Assembly (NCBI RefSeq): GCF_000768685.1
Contig: NZ_AVPK01000006.1
Location: 124,001-188,000, forward strand
Origin: Knoellia subterranea KCTC 19937
GTDB lineage: Bacteria > Actinomycetota > Actinomycetes > Actinomycetales > Dermatophilaceae
DNA: 64,000 nt
Reading direction: 5' to 3'
Shown: positions 36,701 through 43,341 of the stretch, piece by piece
Numbering within the stretch: the stretch's first letter is position 1
How the letters are laid out: each line of letters begins with the position of its first letter
Notes under the pieces: model-generated
Told to the model about the DNA's origin: nothing
Database searches by the model: none
Seen by the model: only the letters and a program-made list of their open reading frames with translations
Translations under genes and position numbers: made by a program

Positions 36701-37383
36701 ATGATCTTGATCGTGGCGACGATGACGATCGCGGTCTTGATGCCGTCGACGGACAGGCCGCCGAAGATGCCCGACAGCCACCCGGTGAGCGGGAAGTGCA
36801 GGCCGATGGACTCGTCCGGGTGCTCGATCTTCGTCAGTGCGGCCTCGAGGAGGCGCAGCGCGAGGATGCACAGCGTGACGCCGAGGATCGTGAACTCGAC
36901 GTAGTAGGCCTGCCACCAGGTCGACCCGAAGAAGCGCGAGCGGCGTCCGTCCTTGCCCTCGGCCGAGCGGGGGTGCTTGGCCTGGCGGATCGCCATGAGG
37001 ATGACGATGCCGACGAGGCCGGTCCACGCGAAGACCTCCAGGATCCACTCGTACGGCGGGAAGTGGCCGATGATCGGCAGCACCCACTCCGGCTTGATGA
37101 GCTGGCCGAAGGCGTTGACGAGCGTCCCGAAGAGCAGGAGGAACGACAGCGCCGTGAACCAGTGCGCGATCGCGACGACCGGCAGCCGCGACATGCGCGT
37201 GTGTCCGAGGAACTCCTTGAGCAGCGTCCACGTGCGCGCCACCGGCTCGTTCGTGCGGCGCGGGTCGGGCTGGCCGACCTTGTAGAGGGCCACGAACCGG
37301 CTGATCTGGCGGAAGAGCAGGGCCCAACCGATCAGCATCAGCGGGAAACAGATGGCGGAGGCGACGATCTGGAGCGCGGACAT
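33721..37383 (-). CDS. etfD: EtfD-type membrane Fe-S oxidoreductase with DPWDEP repeat tail
   Basis: A 1220-residue protein. About five N-terminal transmembrane helices (residues 1-240) are followed by two 4Fe-4S motifs (Cys 325/328/331/335 and 418/421/424/428). Two CCG-type cysteine domains include VVTCAHCFNTIKNEYPDLGG and SFCCGAGGARMWMEE. This is the HdrD/Rv0338c architecture; EtfD passes electrons from electron-transfer flavoprotein to the quinone pool during beta-oxidation. From about residue 760 the protein becomes a long acidic Ala/Pro/Glu tail with ten DPWDEP motifs and a terminal DPWD. Known family members have shorter tails. A palindrome shared with the acyl-CoA dehydrogenase promoter lies just upstream. 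Confidence 0.88.
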   Translation of the reverse strand: MSALQIVASAICFPLMLIGWALLFRQISRFVALYKVGQPDPRRTNEPVARTWTLLKEFLGHTRMSRLPVVAIAHWFTALSFLLLFGTLVNAFGQLIKPEWVLPIIGHFPPYEWILEVFAWTGLVGIVILMAIRQAKHPRSAEGKDGRRSRFFGSTWWQAYYVEFTILGVTLCILALRLLEAALTKIEHPDESIGLHFPLTGWLSGIFGGLSVDGIKTAIVIVATIKIIISFAWMITISLTPTMGVAWHRFLAFPNIWFKRESSGRTALGNLKPMTMGDGTPFSMEAMEAASEDSEDATESDSEPILGVGKVEDFTWKGLLDFSTCTECGRCQSQCPAWNTDKPLSPKLLMMTLRDHANAKSPWIQASEEARAEMPSALTQFADMPLIGATGYDIDSPLSAYNPHGPDAVIDEDVLWSCTTCGACVEQCPVDIEHVDHIVDMRRYQTLIESAFPSELGGLFKNLESKGNPWGMGARARLDWAKDLPFDVKVLGKDLESAEEVDYLFWVGCAGAYEDRAKKTSRAVAELLDTAGVSFAVLGDGETCTGDSARRAGNEILFSMLAQQNIETMGELGVQKIVVTCAHCFNTIKNEYPDLGGTFEVVHHTQLLNRLVRDKKLVPVARPADAPGMSSAKNAASTAPTVTYHDPCYLGRHNNVYAPPRELIGALPGVELREMERSKEKSFCCGAGGARMWMEEKLGGRINMNRTEEALATGAERIAIGCPFCRVMISDGLTAKQSEGVGEDVEVVDVAQMLLAAVRRGQEDGAADEAVVDESAAASVASEASSYAGQSAPAAAAGAAVVAEAVADDAGQQGSSGTGEGSAFAPAGDAKPVETASAEADPWDEPAAAAPAATPAPAPSAEADPWDEPAAPAAAAPAPAASAEADPWDEPAAPAAAAPAPAASAEADPWDEPATSAAQTEAPAEAEPKPEAPVAPVSTDDVDPWDEPATPAAPAEAKTEASAAPVATDDVDPWDEPATSAAQTEAPAEAEPKPEAPVAPVSTDDVDPWDEPATPAAPAEAKTEASAAPVATDDVDPWDEPATSAAQTEAPAEAEPKPEAPVAPVSTDDVDPWDEPATPTAQTKAPAEAEPETEAAAEDEVEEPAAETSAAPTTSAAPAAPVQDDLFSAPDPWDEPSTPAASAPAETPAPEAEAEAEEPAVEAPAEVPSTEEPADEAPAEEPAAEASQAEEDEQKPAPATSTEAPVANADDLLNAPDPWD
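33960..34870 (-). repeat. Tandem repeats encoding DPWDEP motifs
   Basis: Within the etfD 3' end the codons for DPWDEP recur about every 67-105 bp. A 192-bp unit (64 residues, two DPWDEP motifs) is repeated almost identically about 2.6 times between roughly 34149 and 34653; anchor positions 34198, 34390 and 34582 are exactly 192 apart. Confidence 0.9.
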
Positions 37384-37398
37384 GCCCGCGAGTCTACT

Positions 37399-37433
37399 GA
37401 GCGCTAAGCGCTCGCATAGTGCTCAGAGAGCAC
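37399..37433. promoter_or_regulatory. Palindromes upstream of etfD
   Basis: Three overlapping or adjacent symmetries: GAGCGCTAAGCGCTC (37399-37413), CTAAGCGCTCGCATAG (37404-37419, 14/16 match to the acyl-CoA dehydrogenase palindrome) and GTGCTCAGAGAGCAC (37419-37433). A regulator common to fatty-acid oxidation genes probably binds here. Confidence 0.55.
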
Positions 37434-37509
37434 GCTCACGGCCTTTGTGTTGGGACTCACGGATCGGCACGGGTGGCTCCCGCCGCCGGAGATCACGCCG
37501 AGCGGCGGC

Positions 37510-37725
37510 TCAGGACCGGCTCCCGCCCGACCGGCCGCGGACCACGAGCGCCGCTCCGAGCAGTGCGACGAGGGGGCCGATGATGGCCCACGTCGTCGAG
37601 CCGGTCATGGCGCTCCCGCCGACGACGCCGATGCCCTGAAGGAACCAGAGCAGGCCGACGAGCACGAGGAGGGCACCGACGCCCACAGCAACAGGACCGC
37701 GCATGCCTCCATCATGCCCCCGCAT
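37510..37725 (-). CDS. Small two-helix membrane protein
   Basis: A 71-residue protein (64 if translation starts at ATG 37704): VAVGVGALLVLVGLLWFLQGIGVVGG and TTWAIIGPLVALLGAALVVRG are two transmembrane helices, with a short Arg/Ser-rich tail. Proteins of this pattern are common and uncharacterised in actinobacteria. A short frame upstream (37732-37836) may be co-transcribed. Confidence 0.65.
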   Translation of the reverse strand: MRGHDGGMRGPVAVGVGALLVLVGLLWFLQGIGVVGGSAMTGSTTWAIIGPLVALLGAALVVRGRSGGSRS

Positions 37726-37731
37726 GGAGCC

Positions 37732-37836
37732 TCATGAGGGGTGGCCGGGATCGGCCTGCCGGAGCAGGATGTCGAGTGAGGTGGGCAACGCGTTCTCCTC
37801 GGGTGGGTGGCTGTCACCCGGGAACTGTCCGCTCAC
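37732..37836 (-). CDS. Possible small protein (34 residues)
   Basis: GTG 37836 to TGA gives a 34-residue polar peptide (SGQFPGDSHPPEENALPT..., ending LRQADPGHPS) with codon use like its neighbours, 6 nt upstream of the small membrane protein gene. No clear ribosome-binding site; it may be chance. Confidence 0.25.
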   Translation of the reverse strand: MSGQFPGDSHPPEENALPTSLDILLRQADPGHPS

Positions 37837-37951
37837 CTCGCGAGTGTGACAGCCGCCGCGGAATCATCGAACGCCTTGTGGAGTTTGATAACTCAGTGTT
37901 GGATTAGACATAACTTCAACTATCCGTCGCCACGTGAACACAGGAGATCCC
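37837..37951 (+). promoter_or_regulatory. cysK promoter region
   Basis: An unusually AT-rich stretch (about 37876-37922) with TTGATA and CATAAC/TAGACAT spaced like -35 and -10 boxes, followed by AGGAG (37942-37946) 5 nt before ATG 37952. Sulphur-responsive control is plausible but not shown. Confidence 0.4.
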
Positions 37952-38887
37952 ATGCCCATCCTCGACGACGTCACCCAGGCCGTCGGCAACACGCCCCTCG
38001 TCCGCATCAACCGGATCATCGACGCCCCCGAGGGCACGACGGTCGCGGCGAAGCTGGAGTTCTACAGCCCCGCGAGCTCGGTCAAGGACCGCATCGGCGT
38101 GGCCATCATCGACGCCGCCGAGGCGTCCGGTGAGCTCCCGGCCGGCGGCACGATCGTCGAGGCGACGTCGGGCAACACCGGCATTGCTCTGGCGATGGTG
38201 GGTTCGGCCCGCGGCTACAAGGTCGTGCTCGCCATGCCTGAGTCGATGTCGAAGGAGCGCCGCGCGCTGCTGCGTGCCTATGGCGCCGAGCTCGTCCTCA
38301 CCGACCCCGCGGTGGGCATGAAGGGCGCGGTCGCCAAGGCCGAGGAGATCGCCGCCGAACGTGAGGGCGCGGTCCTCGCGCGGCAGTTCGCCAACCTGGC
38401 CAACCCCGAGATCCACCGCAAGACCACCGCCGAGGAGATCTGGCGCGACACCGACGGCAAGGTCGACATCGTCATCTCCGGCATCGGCACGGGCGGCACC
38501 ATCACCGGCGTCGGTGAGGTCCTCAAGGAGCGCAAGCCCGAGGTCCAGATCATCGCCGTCGAGCCCGAGGAGTCCGCGATCCTCAATGGTGGCCAGCCGG
38601 GTCCGCACAAGATCCAGGGCCTGGGCGCCAACTTCGTCCCCGAGATCCTCAACACCGAGATCTATGACGAGGTCATCGACATCAACGCCGGCACCGCCGT
38701 GGAGTGGGCCCGCAAGGCCGCCACCCAGGAGGGCCTGCTCGTCGGCATCTCGTCCGGCGCGGCCCTCGCTGCCGCCAACGTCGTCGCGACCCGTCCGGAG
38801 AACGCGGGCAAGACCATCGTCGTCGTCATCCCGAGCTTCGGCGAGCGCTACCTCTCGACGATCCTCTTCGAGGGTCTCGTCGACTGA
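37952..38887 (+). CDS. cysK: Cysteine synthase A
   Basis: A 311-residue PLP enzyme (fold type II) making cysteine from O-acetylserine and sulphide. The PLP lysine is in [14 protein letters not shown] (about residue 44), the asparagine/phosphate loop in [11 protein letters not shown], the Gly-rich PLP phosphate cup in [14 protein letters not shown], and the C-terminal [10 protein letters not shown] is present. The length and FGERYLST ending match CysK rather than cystathionine beta-synthase. AGGAG precedes ATG 37952. It is followed 50 nt later by cysE, giving the complete two-step pathway from serine. Confidence 0.96.
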   Translation: MPILDDVTQAVGNTPLVRINRIIDAPEGTTVAAKLEFYSPASSVKDRIGVAIIDAAEASGELPAGGTIVEATSGNTGIALAMVGSARGYKVVLAMPESMSKERRALLRAYGAELVLTDPAVGMKGAVAKAEEIAAEREGAVLARQFANLANPEIHRKTTAEEIWRDTDGKVDIVISGIGTGGTITGVGEVLKERKPEVQIIAVEPEESAILNGGQPGPHKIQGLGANFVPEILNTEIYDEVIDINAGTAVEWARKAATQEGLLVGISSGAALAAANVVATRPENAGKTIVVVIPSFGERYLSTILFEGLVD

Positions 38888-38940
38888 CCCCTTCCAGCCA
38901 AAGGTCACCTTTCGTCGTGCTCACCTCACCCGAGTCCGGT

Positions 38941-39549
38941 ATGCCGTTCGCTCGCCTCCGCTCGCGCGTCCAGCGAGCGGTGGCGAGCGTGCGCGAGGAC
39001 GTCGACTCCGCCATCGCGCGGGATCCGGCGGCGGCATCGCGCACGGACCTCGTCCTGAATTCGCCTGGGCTGCACGCGATTTGGTCCTACCGGGTGGCGC
39101 ACAAGTTGTGGCAGCGTCCGCATCTCAAGCCTGCGGCGCGCCTGCTCTCCACGGCGACCCGAGCTGTGACGGGTGTGGAGATCCACCCAGCGGCGACCAT
39201 CGGGAAGCGCTTCTTCATCGACCACGGGATGGGCGTCGTCATCGGCGCGACCGCCGAGGTCGGAGACGACGTGATGCTCTATCACGGAGTCACGTTGGGC
39301 GGCCGATCCATGGCCAAGGTCAAGCGTCACCCAACGGTCGGCGACCGGGTCACGATCGGCACGGGCGCGCGGATCCTCGGGCCCATCGAGGTCGGAGACG
39401 ACGTGCAGATCGGCGCCAATTCGGTTGTCGTGAAGGACATTCCGTCCGGTGCCATCGCAACGGGCGTGCCCGCGAAGGTGCGCTACCCGGAGCACGCGGG
39501 CGAGGACCCCTACGAGGCCCTCTTCCGCGAACCCGCCCTCTTCATCTGA
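38941..39549 (+). CDS. cysE: Serine O-acetyltransferase
   Basis: A 202-residue left-handed beta-helix acetyltransferase of the short EpsC/CysE class. The sequence [25 protein letters not shown]...[14 protein letters not shown] shows hexapeptide repeats, and the active-site His/Asp is in FIDHGMG. ATG 38941 begins the conserved helical domain; an in-frame GTG at 38917 (8 residues longer) is an alternative. It supplies O-acetylserine to CysK encoded just upstream; the two proteins commonly form the cysteine synthase complex. Confidence 0.93.
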   Translation: MPFARLRSRVQRAVASVREDVDSAIARDPAAASRTDLVLNSPGLHAIWSYRVAHKLWQRPHLKPAARLLSTATRAVTGVEIHPAATIGKRFFIDHGMGVVIGATAEVGDDVMLYHGVTLGGRSMAKVKRHPTVGDRVTIGTGARILGPIEVGDDVQIGANSVVVKDIPSGAIATGVPAKVRYPEHAGEDPYEALFREPALFI

Positions 39550-39574
39550 TCGTCTGATCCCTCACACGCCCTGT

Positions 39575-39650
39575 CCCCAACTCGCCAATTCCTCCCCTCC
39601 GGGACATCAAGGATTCAACGTCCCGGAGGGGAGGAATTGGCGAGTTGGGG
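39575..39650. terminator. Perfect 31-bp hairpin at cysE/CHAT gene ends
   Basis: Arms 39575-39605 and 39620-39650 are perfectly complementary over 31 bp (starting CCCCAACTCGCCAATTCCTC), loop 14 nt. The CHAT gene's last codons and stop lie in the loop and right arm. Part of the core is shared with the 17851-17935 direct repeat. Confidence 0.85.
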
Positions 39651-42221
39651 GCGGGACCAGGTGTTGCCGTAGGCGCAGAACGCGTCGGCGCCCTCCACCT
39701 CAATTGCGGTGTCCCGCAGGGCTGTTGCGACATCGACCCCGTCGACGAGGCGTTTGTGCAGGGCGATCATCGCCGCGGCTGCGACGTCGTCGTGGACGGG
39801 GTTCGTCGCTGCGACGGCGCACTGCACGCCGAGGCTGAGGAGGGCCGCGGCCAGACCCAGCGGTTCGTCACCGACGCGTCCGCGGCTCCTGCCGACGTCG
39901 CATGCGGACAGGATCACGAGTTCGGCGGCCAGGGGCGCTCGGAGTTCATGGGCGAAGACCGGTCCGTCCGCCATGTCGAGCGACGAGAAGAGTGGGCTCT
40001 GGTCGACGTGATGGCCGTGCGCGGCGAGATGGACGACCGACGCGGAAGCCAGCGCCTCACGCACATCGGACGACACGGCATACGCGGATGGGGTTGTCGC
40101 AGAAGCCGATTCGGTATGCCGGCCCCACACCTTCGTGACCGCCTGCGCCTCCTCGCGCGATCTGGGGAGGCCCGGCCCGGGGAGTGCCACAACCCCGCGG
40201 AAGTGAGTCTCGGGGGTGCTGCGTTGTGCCCAGGCCGTCACGGACGGTGACGCGACGACAGGGTGCCCGGCGAGGGAGGGGAGCGCCCGCCAGGGCAATG
40301 AGGCCAACCCGACCGTGGGCACGATGACAACGGTGCCAGTCGCAGAGAGGCCGCCCAGCAGAAGCTCGTCGACCCGGCGGAGCGATGAGGCGCGAGCCTG
40401 CGCGAGGAACCGAGTCATGGTCGGTCGGGCGAGGGCGAGAGCTCGCCCATCGGCGATGGCCCGGGAACTCGCCGCCACCACCTCGGCCACTGGGCCGATC
40501 ACGCTCTGTGTGGTGTCCGGGCCGACGACGACACGCACGACCGTCCCCCGCACCTCGTGGAACGTGATGACCGTGGCCCTGCGGCTCCCCACAAGCGCGG
40601 AGGCTTCGTCGAGCGTGGCGGCGCGGAGCCCTCGCGGCCCCGTTGGTCCGACGGTACGGCGAAGTCTCTCGGTGATCTCCGCCTGCAGTCGGCTTGCCTC
40701 CAGGTCGCGATCCGCGGTCACTGCCGCTGCTGAGGGCTGACTGTCGCGGCGCAGCTGGCGGAGCCGACCCACCAGAGCGCCGACCTCGGGATCGTCCGGG
40801 GGGCTGATGGGTGCCGCGCGCAGGGATGCCGCCCGCCAGCGCTCGGTGGCGTCGAACAGTTCGGACAGGGACCCCGAGTCGGTGGCCATCTCCACGTCCG
40901 CGTCGCGGATCCGCGCTGCGTGCAGGGCCAACCCTGCCCGGACTTCGTGACTGTGGACCGAGCCTTGGTCGCGGGCCAACCTTTCGGCGGCACCCGCAAT
41001 CAGCGCCTTGGAGCGGGCGGGGTCACCGTCGGCGGCGGCGATCCGGGCCGCGAGCAGACGCTCGTGGAGGAACGCGCCCAGTGGCACGACGGCGGACGTG
41101 TCGAGCCGATCCAATTCCTGTTGGGCCACCGCGAGGTCGTGCCGCCCCAGCGCCACCTCGGCGCGGATCCGAGTCGCCAGTCGCTCATTGGGTTGAGTGG
41201 CGATCGGGCTGTCCCAGCGGTCGGCGACGGCACCCGCCCGGGCGAGCCGACTCCCGATACCGACGTCGATGGCAGCCCCGATGAGCTCCGCCTCGTCCGC
41301 GCGACCCGTCGCGTGCAGGGTCCGGAACGTCCGTGCCGCCCGGCCAGCCCAGGTCCTGGCCTGTGCAAGATCGCCTCGGAGCAGCGCGGCTCGGGCCAGA
41401 TCGATCTGGATGTCGCCGCGTTCCAGCGGCTGACGGTCCTCGTGGGCGGCGTCGAGACCGAGATCGAGCACCACCTCTGCCTCATCGACGAGCCCGGCGT
41501 CCAACAGAACCTTCGCGTGATCCAGGTGCGCCCGAGCGAGCCCCACCCCTGCGTCGAGAGCGGCGGCCTCGGCCATGAGCCGCAGCGCAGCGGGCAGGTC
41601 CCCGGCGATGAACGCCACGCACCCGAGGTTGTGCCGCGCCTTGAACTCCTCCATCCGCAGGTCGTGGTCCACGGCGATCGTGAGCGCTGCCTCCAGATCG
41701 GCTCGGCCCTCCGTCAGCTGCTGGAGTGAGAGGTGGGCCAGGCCGCGATTGATCAGGGTCGCGCACCTCTCCGGTGGCGTGAGGTCATCGAGGTGCGGCT
41801 CCACCTGGGCGAGCTCGGCCAGCGCTTCGGACCAGTTCGACGACATGACATTGATCGCCCCGGCCTGGATGTGGGCGATGGCACCCAACAGAGGAGCGGA
41901 GGAGCCGTCGACGATCCGGTGCACCTCATCGAGGAGCGCGAGTCCCGCCTCGGGGCCATCGATGCCGAACCGGGCCATCGCCCGGGTGATGAGAATCCGG
42001 GCGTGGAGACGCAGTCGCTCGTCACTCGTCGACTCCCCGCCGGCGACGGCCTCGGCTTGCCCGGCCTCCCCGAGCTGACCGTCCTCCCCGACGGACTCGA
42101 GGGCACGGAGAGCCCGCGCCAGGGCAGCGTCGGCCTTCCGGTAGTGACCGGCGGTGTTCTCCGACCGGCCCCGGGCGTGAAGTTCGCGAGCTGACTCGAG
42201 TGTCGTCGGAGCTCCCCTCAG
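39615..42221 (-). CDS. TPR-CHAT domain protease-like protein, inferred CTG start
   Basis: An 868-residue protein. The N-terminal two-thirds is TPR-like helical repeats, and the C-terminal CHAT (caspase-like) domain has the His-Cys dyad H735 (HLAAHGHH) and C774 (LSACDVG). CHAT proteases act as regulated peptidases, often in conflict or cell-death systems. The first ATG is at 41978, but the TPR sequence continues 81 codons upstream (LESARELHARGRSENT...) with no ATG, GTG or TTG before the upstream in-frame stop. CTG 42221 overlaps the previous gene's stop as CTGA, mirroring the ATGA overlaps elsewhere in this operon, so I take it as the start. Last gene of the subtilase-sigma operon. Confidence 0.82.
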   Translation of the reverse strand: MRGAPTTLESARELHARGRSENTAGHYRKADAALARALRALESVGEDGQLGEAGQAEAVAGGESTSDERLRLHARILITRAMARFGIDGPEAGLALLDEVHRIVDGSSAPLLGAIAHIQAGAINVMSSNWSEALAELAQVEPHLDDLTPPERCATLINRGLAHLSLQQLTEGRADLEAALTIAVDHDLRMEEFKARHNLGCVAFIAGDLPAALRLMAEAAALDAGVGLARAHLDHAKVLLDAGLVDEAEVVLDLGLDAAHEDRQPLERGDIQIDLARAALLRGDLAQARTWAGRAARTFRTLHATGRADEAELIGAAIDVGIGSRLARAGAVADRWDSPIATQPNERLATRIRAEVALGRHDLAVAQQELDRLDTSAVVPLGAFLHERLLAARIAAADGDPARSKALIAGAAERLARDQGSVHSHEVRAGLALHAARIRDADVEMATDSGSLSELFDATERWRAASLRAAPISPPDDPEVGALVGRLRQLRRDSQPSAAAVTADRDLEASRLQAEITERLRRTVGPTGPRGLRAATLDEASALVGSRRATVITFHEVRGTVVRVVVGPDTTQSVIGPVAEVVAASSRAIADGRALALARPTMTRFLAQARASSLRRVDELLLGGLSATGTVVIVPTVGLASLPWRALPSLAGHPVVASPSVTAWAQRSTPETHFRGVVALPGPGLPRSREEAQAVTKVWGRHTESASATTPSAYAVSSDVREALASASVVHLAAHGHHVDQSPLFSSLDMADGPVFAHELRAPLAAELVILSACDVGRSRGRVGDEPLGLAAALLSLGVQCAVAATNPVHDDVAAAAMIALHKRLVDGVDVATALRDTAIEVEGADAFCAYGNTWSRPQLANSSPPGR

Positions 42222-42721
42222 ATCTCAATCCCCGGCGTGATGACCGGCCGTGTGCCGGGTTCGTCGTGCCGACGGATGAGGAGGTGGACGGTGCCGTGGT
42301 CGACCTGCTCGAAGACGAAGCGCCCTTCGTCGTCGGCCATCGCCTCCTGGCTGCGCGAACGCTCGCGCAGTTCCACTTCGGCCCCGGGGGCAGTCACCCA
42401 CCCACGCAGTCGGACCTTGTCGCGGTCCACCGGCTCGAGGGTCACCATGATGCTGAGCCCGGTACTCTCGAAGGTCACCGTCGTCGCGCGGTCGTACTCG
42501 GTTGCGCGGGTGGCGCTGGCGGTGAGGCTGTCGCTCATGAGATGCGCGATCTCCGCCTCGAGGCTGGCCACCGTCATGGCGAACTTGACGCGCTCGCCGA
42601 GACCGAACGGAACCGGGTCGACCAGGCTCAAGTGGCTTCGGATCAGGCCCAGGGCTCTCAGGTCCTCGGCGTCGAGGGCTTGCTCTGCCAGGACGTCTTC
42701 CTGGTTCTCGTGGGGGGTCAT
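42218..42721 (-). CDS. Carboxypeptidase-regulatory-like domain protein
   Basis: A 167-residue protein. The C-terminal half (about 75-160) is beta-rich with SIMVTLEPVDRDKVRLRGWVTAPGAEVELRE and EGRFVFEQVDHGTVHLLIR, resembling the regulatory-like/transthyretin-type fold found next to sigma factor and CHAT genes in actinobacteria. The N-terminal half is helical (LRALGLIRSHLSLVDPVPFGLGERV). No catalytic residues are evident; an adaptor role between sigma factor and CHAT protein is a guess. Overlaps the sigma gene (ATGA) and the CHAT gene (CTGA). Confidence 0.75.
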   Translation of the reverse strand: MTPHENQEDVLAEQALDAEDLRALGLIRSHLSLVDPVPFGLGERVKFAMTVASLEAEIAHLMSDSLTASATRATEYDRATTVTFESTGLSIMVTLEPVDRDKVRLRGWVTAPGAEVELRERSRSQEAMADDEGRFVFEQVDHGTVHLLIRRHDEPGTRPVITPGIEI

Positions 42722-43341
42722 GCCGTCACCTCCCAGCTGGGGTCAGCTAGGAGCGCGACACGGAGCTTCGCGAGGCACCGGCCGCGGGTCGGACCGATGC
42801 TGCCGACGGGGATGCCGAGGGCTGCGCTGACCGCGGAATAGTCGGGGCGATCGACGAAAGCCACCAGACGAAGCAACTGCTGGCACCGCTCGGGCAGGCT
42901 CTCGACATGGCGCCACATGGCCCTGGCCGCGTGCGCATCCTCGGTGGCGATCGCGGGATCCGCCGACTTCACCGGTCCCGTGGGGTCGGAGGTCGGTGGC
43001 TCGTCCCATGGTTCCTGGGGGACGGTTCGGCGGCTGCGACGCACTGCACTCCAGGCTTCCCGCTTGGTCGTCGTGAGCAGCCACTGGAGTACGGCCTGCG
43101 GGTCGGTGATCGCATCGCTGTGCTCGACGAGCCGCAGCCAGGTCGTCTGCACGACGTCCTCGGCGGTTGCCGCATCGGCGCCCTGCGATCGGGCCGTGTG
43201 CCACAACAAGGGAGTCACGTCGTCGACAAGCGCCTCCATCGCACTGGAGTCCCCGGCCCGATGGAGCGCAAAGGCCCGAGCTGCGGCCGCCGCGAGCCCC
43301 GTGGATCGGGCGCCAGTGTTCTCGCCCTTGGGGGAATTCAT
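42718..43341 (-). CDS. Sigma-70 family (ECF-like) sigma factor
   Basis: A 207-residue sigma factor with region 2 (about 20-95, including AEDVVQTTWLRLVEHSDAI and VLQWLLTTTKREAWSAVRRSRR) and region 4 (about 145-195, LPERCQQLLRLVAFVDRPDYSAVSAALGIPVGSIGPTRGRCLAKLR). No anti-sigma gene is adjacent; the CHAT or small domain protein may take that role. ATG overlaps the subtilase stop. I infer that it recognises the element present in both orientations at 45077-45156, co-activating the two divergent operons. Confidence 0.9.
   Translation of the reverse strand: MNSPKGENTGARSTGLAAAAARAFALHRAGDSSAMEALVDDVTPLLWHTARSQGADAATAEDVVQTTWLRLVEHSDAITDPQAVLQWLLTTTKREAWSAVRRSRRTVPQEPWDEPPTSDPTGPVKSADPAIATEDAHAARAMWRHVESLPERCQQLLRLVAFVDRPDYSAVSAALGIPVGSIGPTRGRCLAKLRVALLADPSWEVTA

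Noticed and set aside
35425-37407. 660-codon plus-strand frame opposite etfD
   Set aside because: Antisense shadow; the minus strand carries clear Fe-S cysteine motifs and transmembrane helices.
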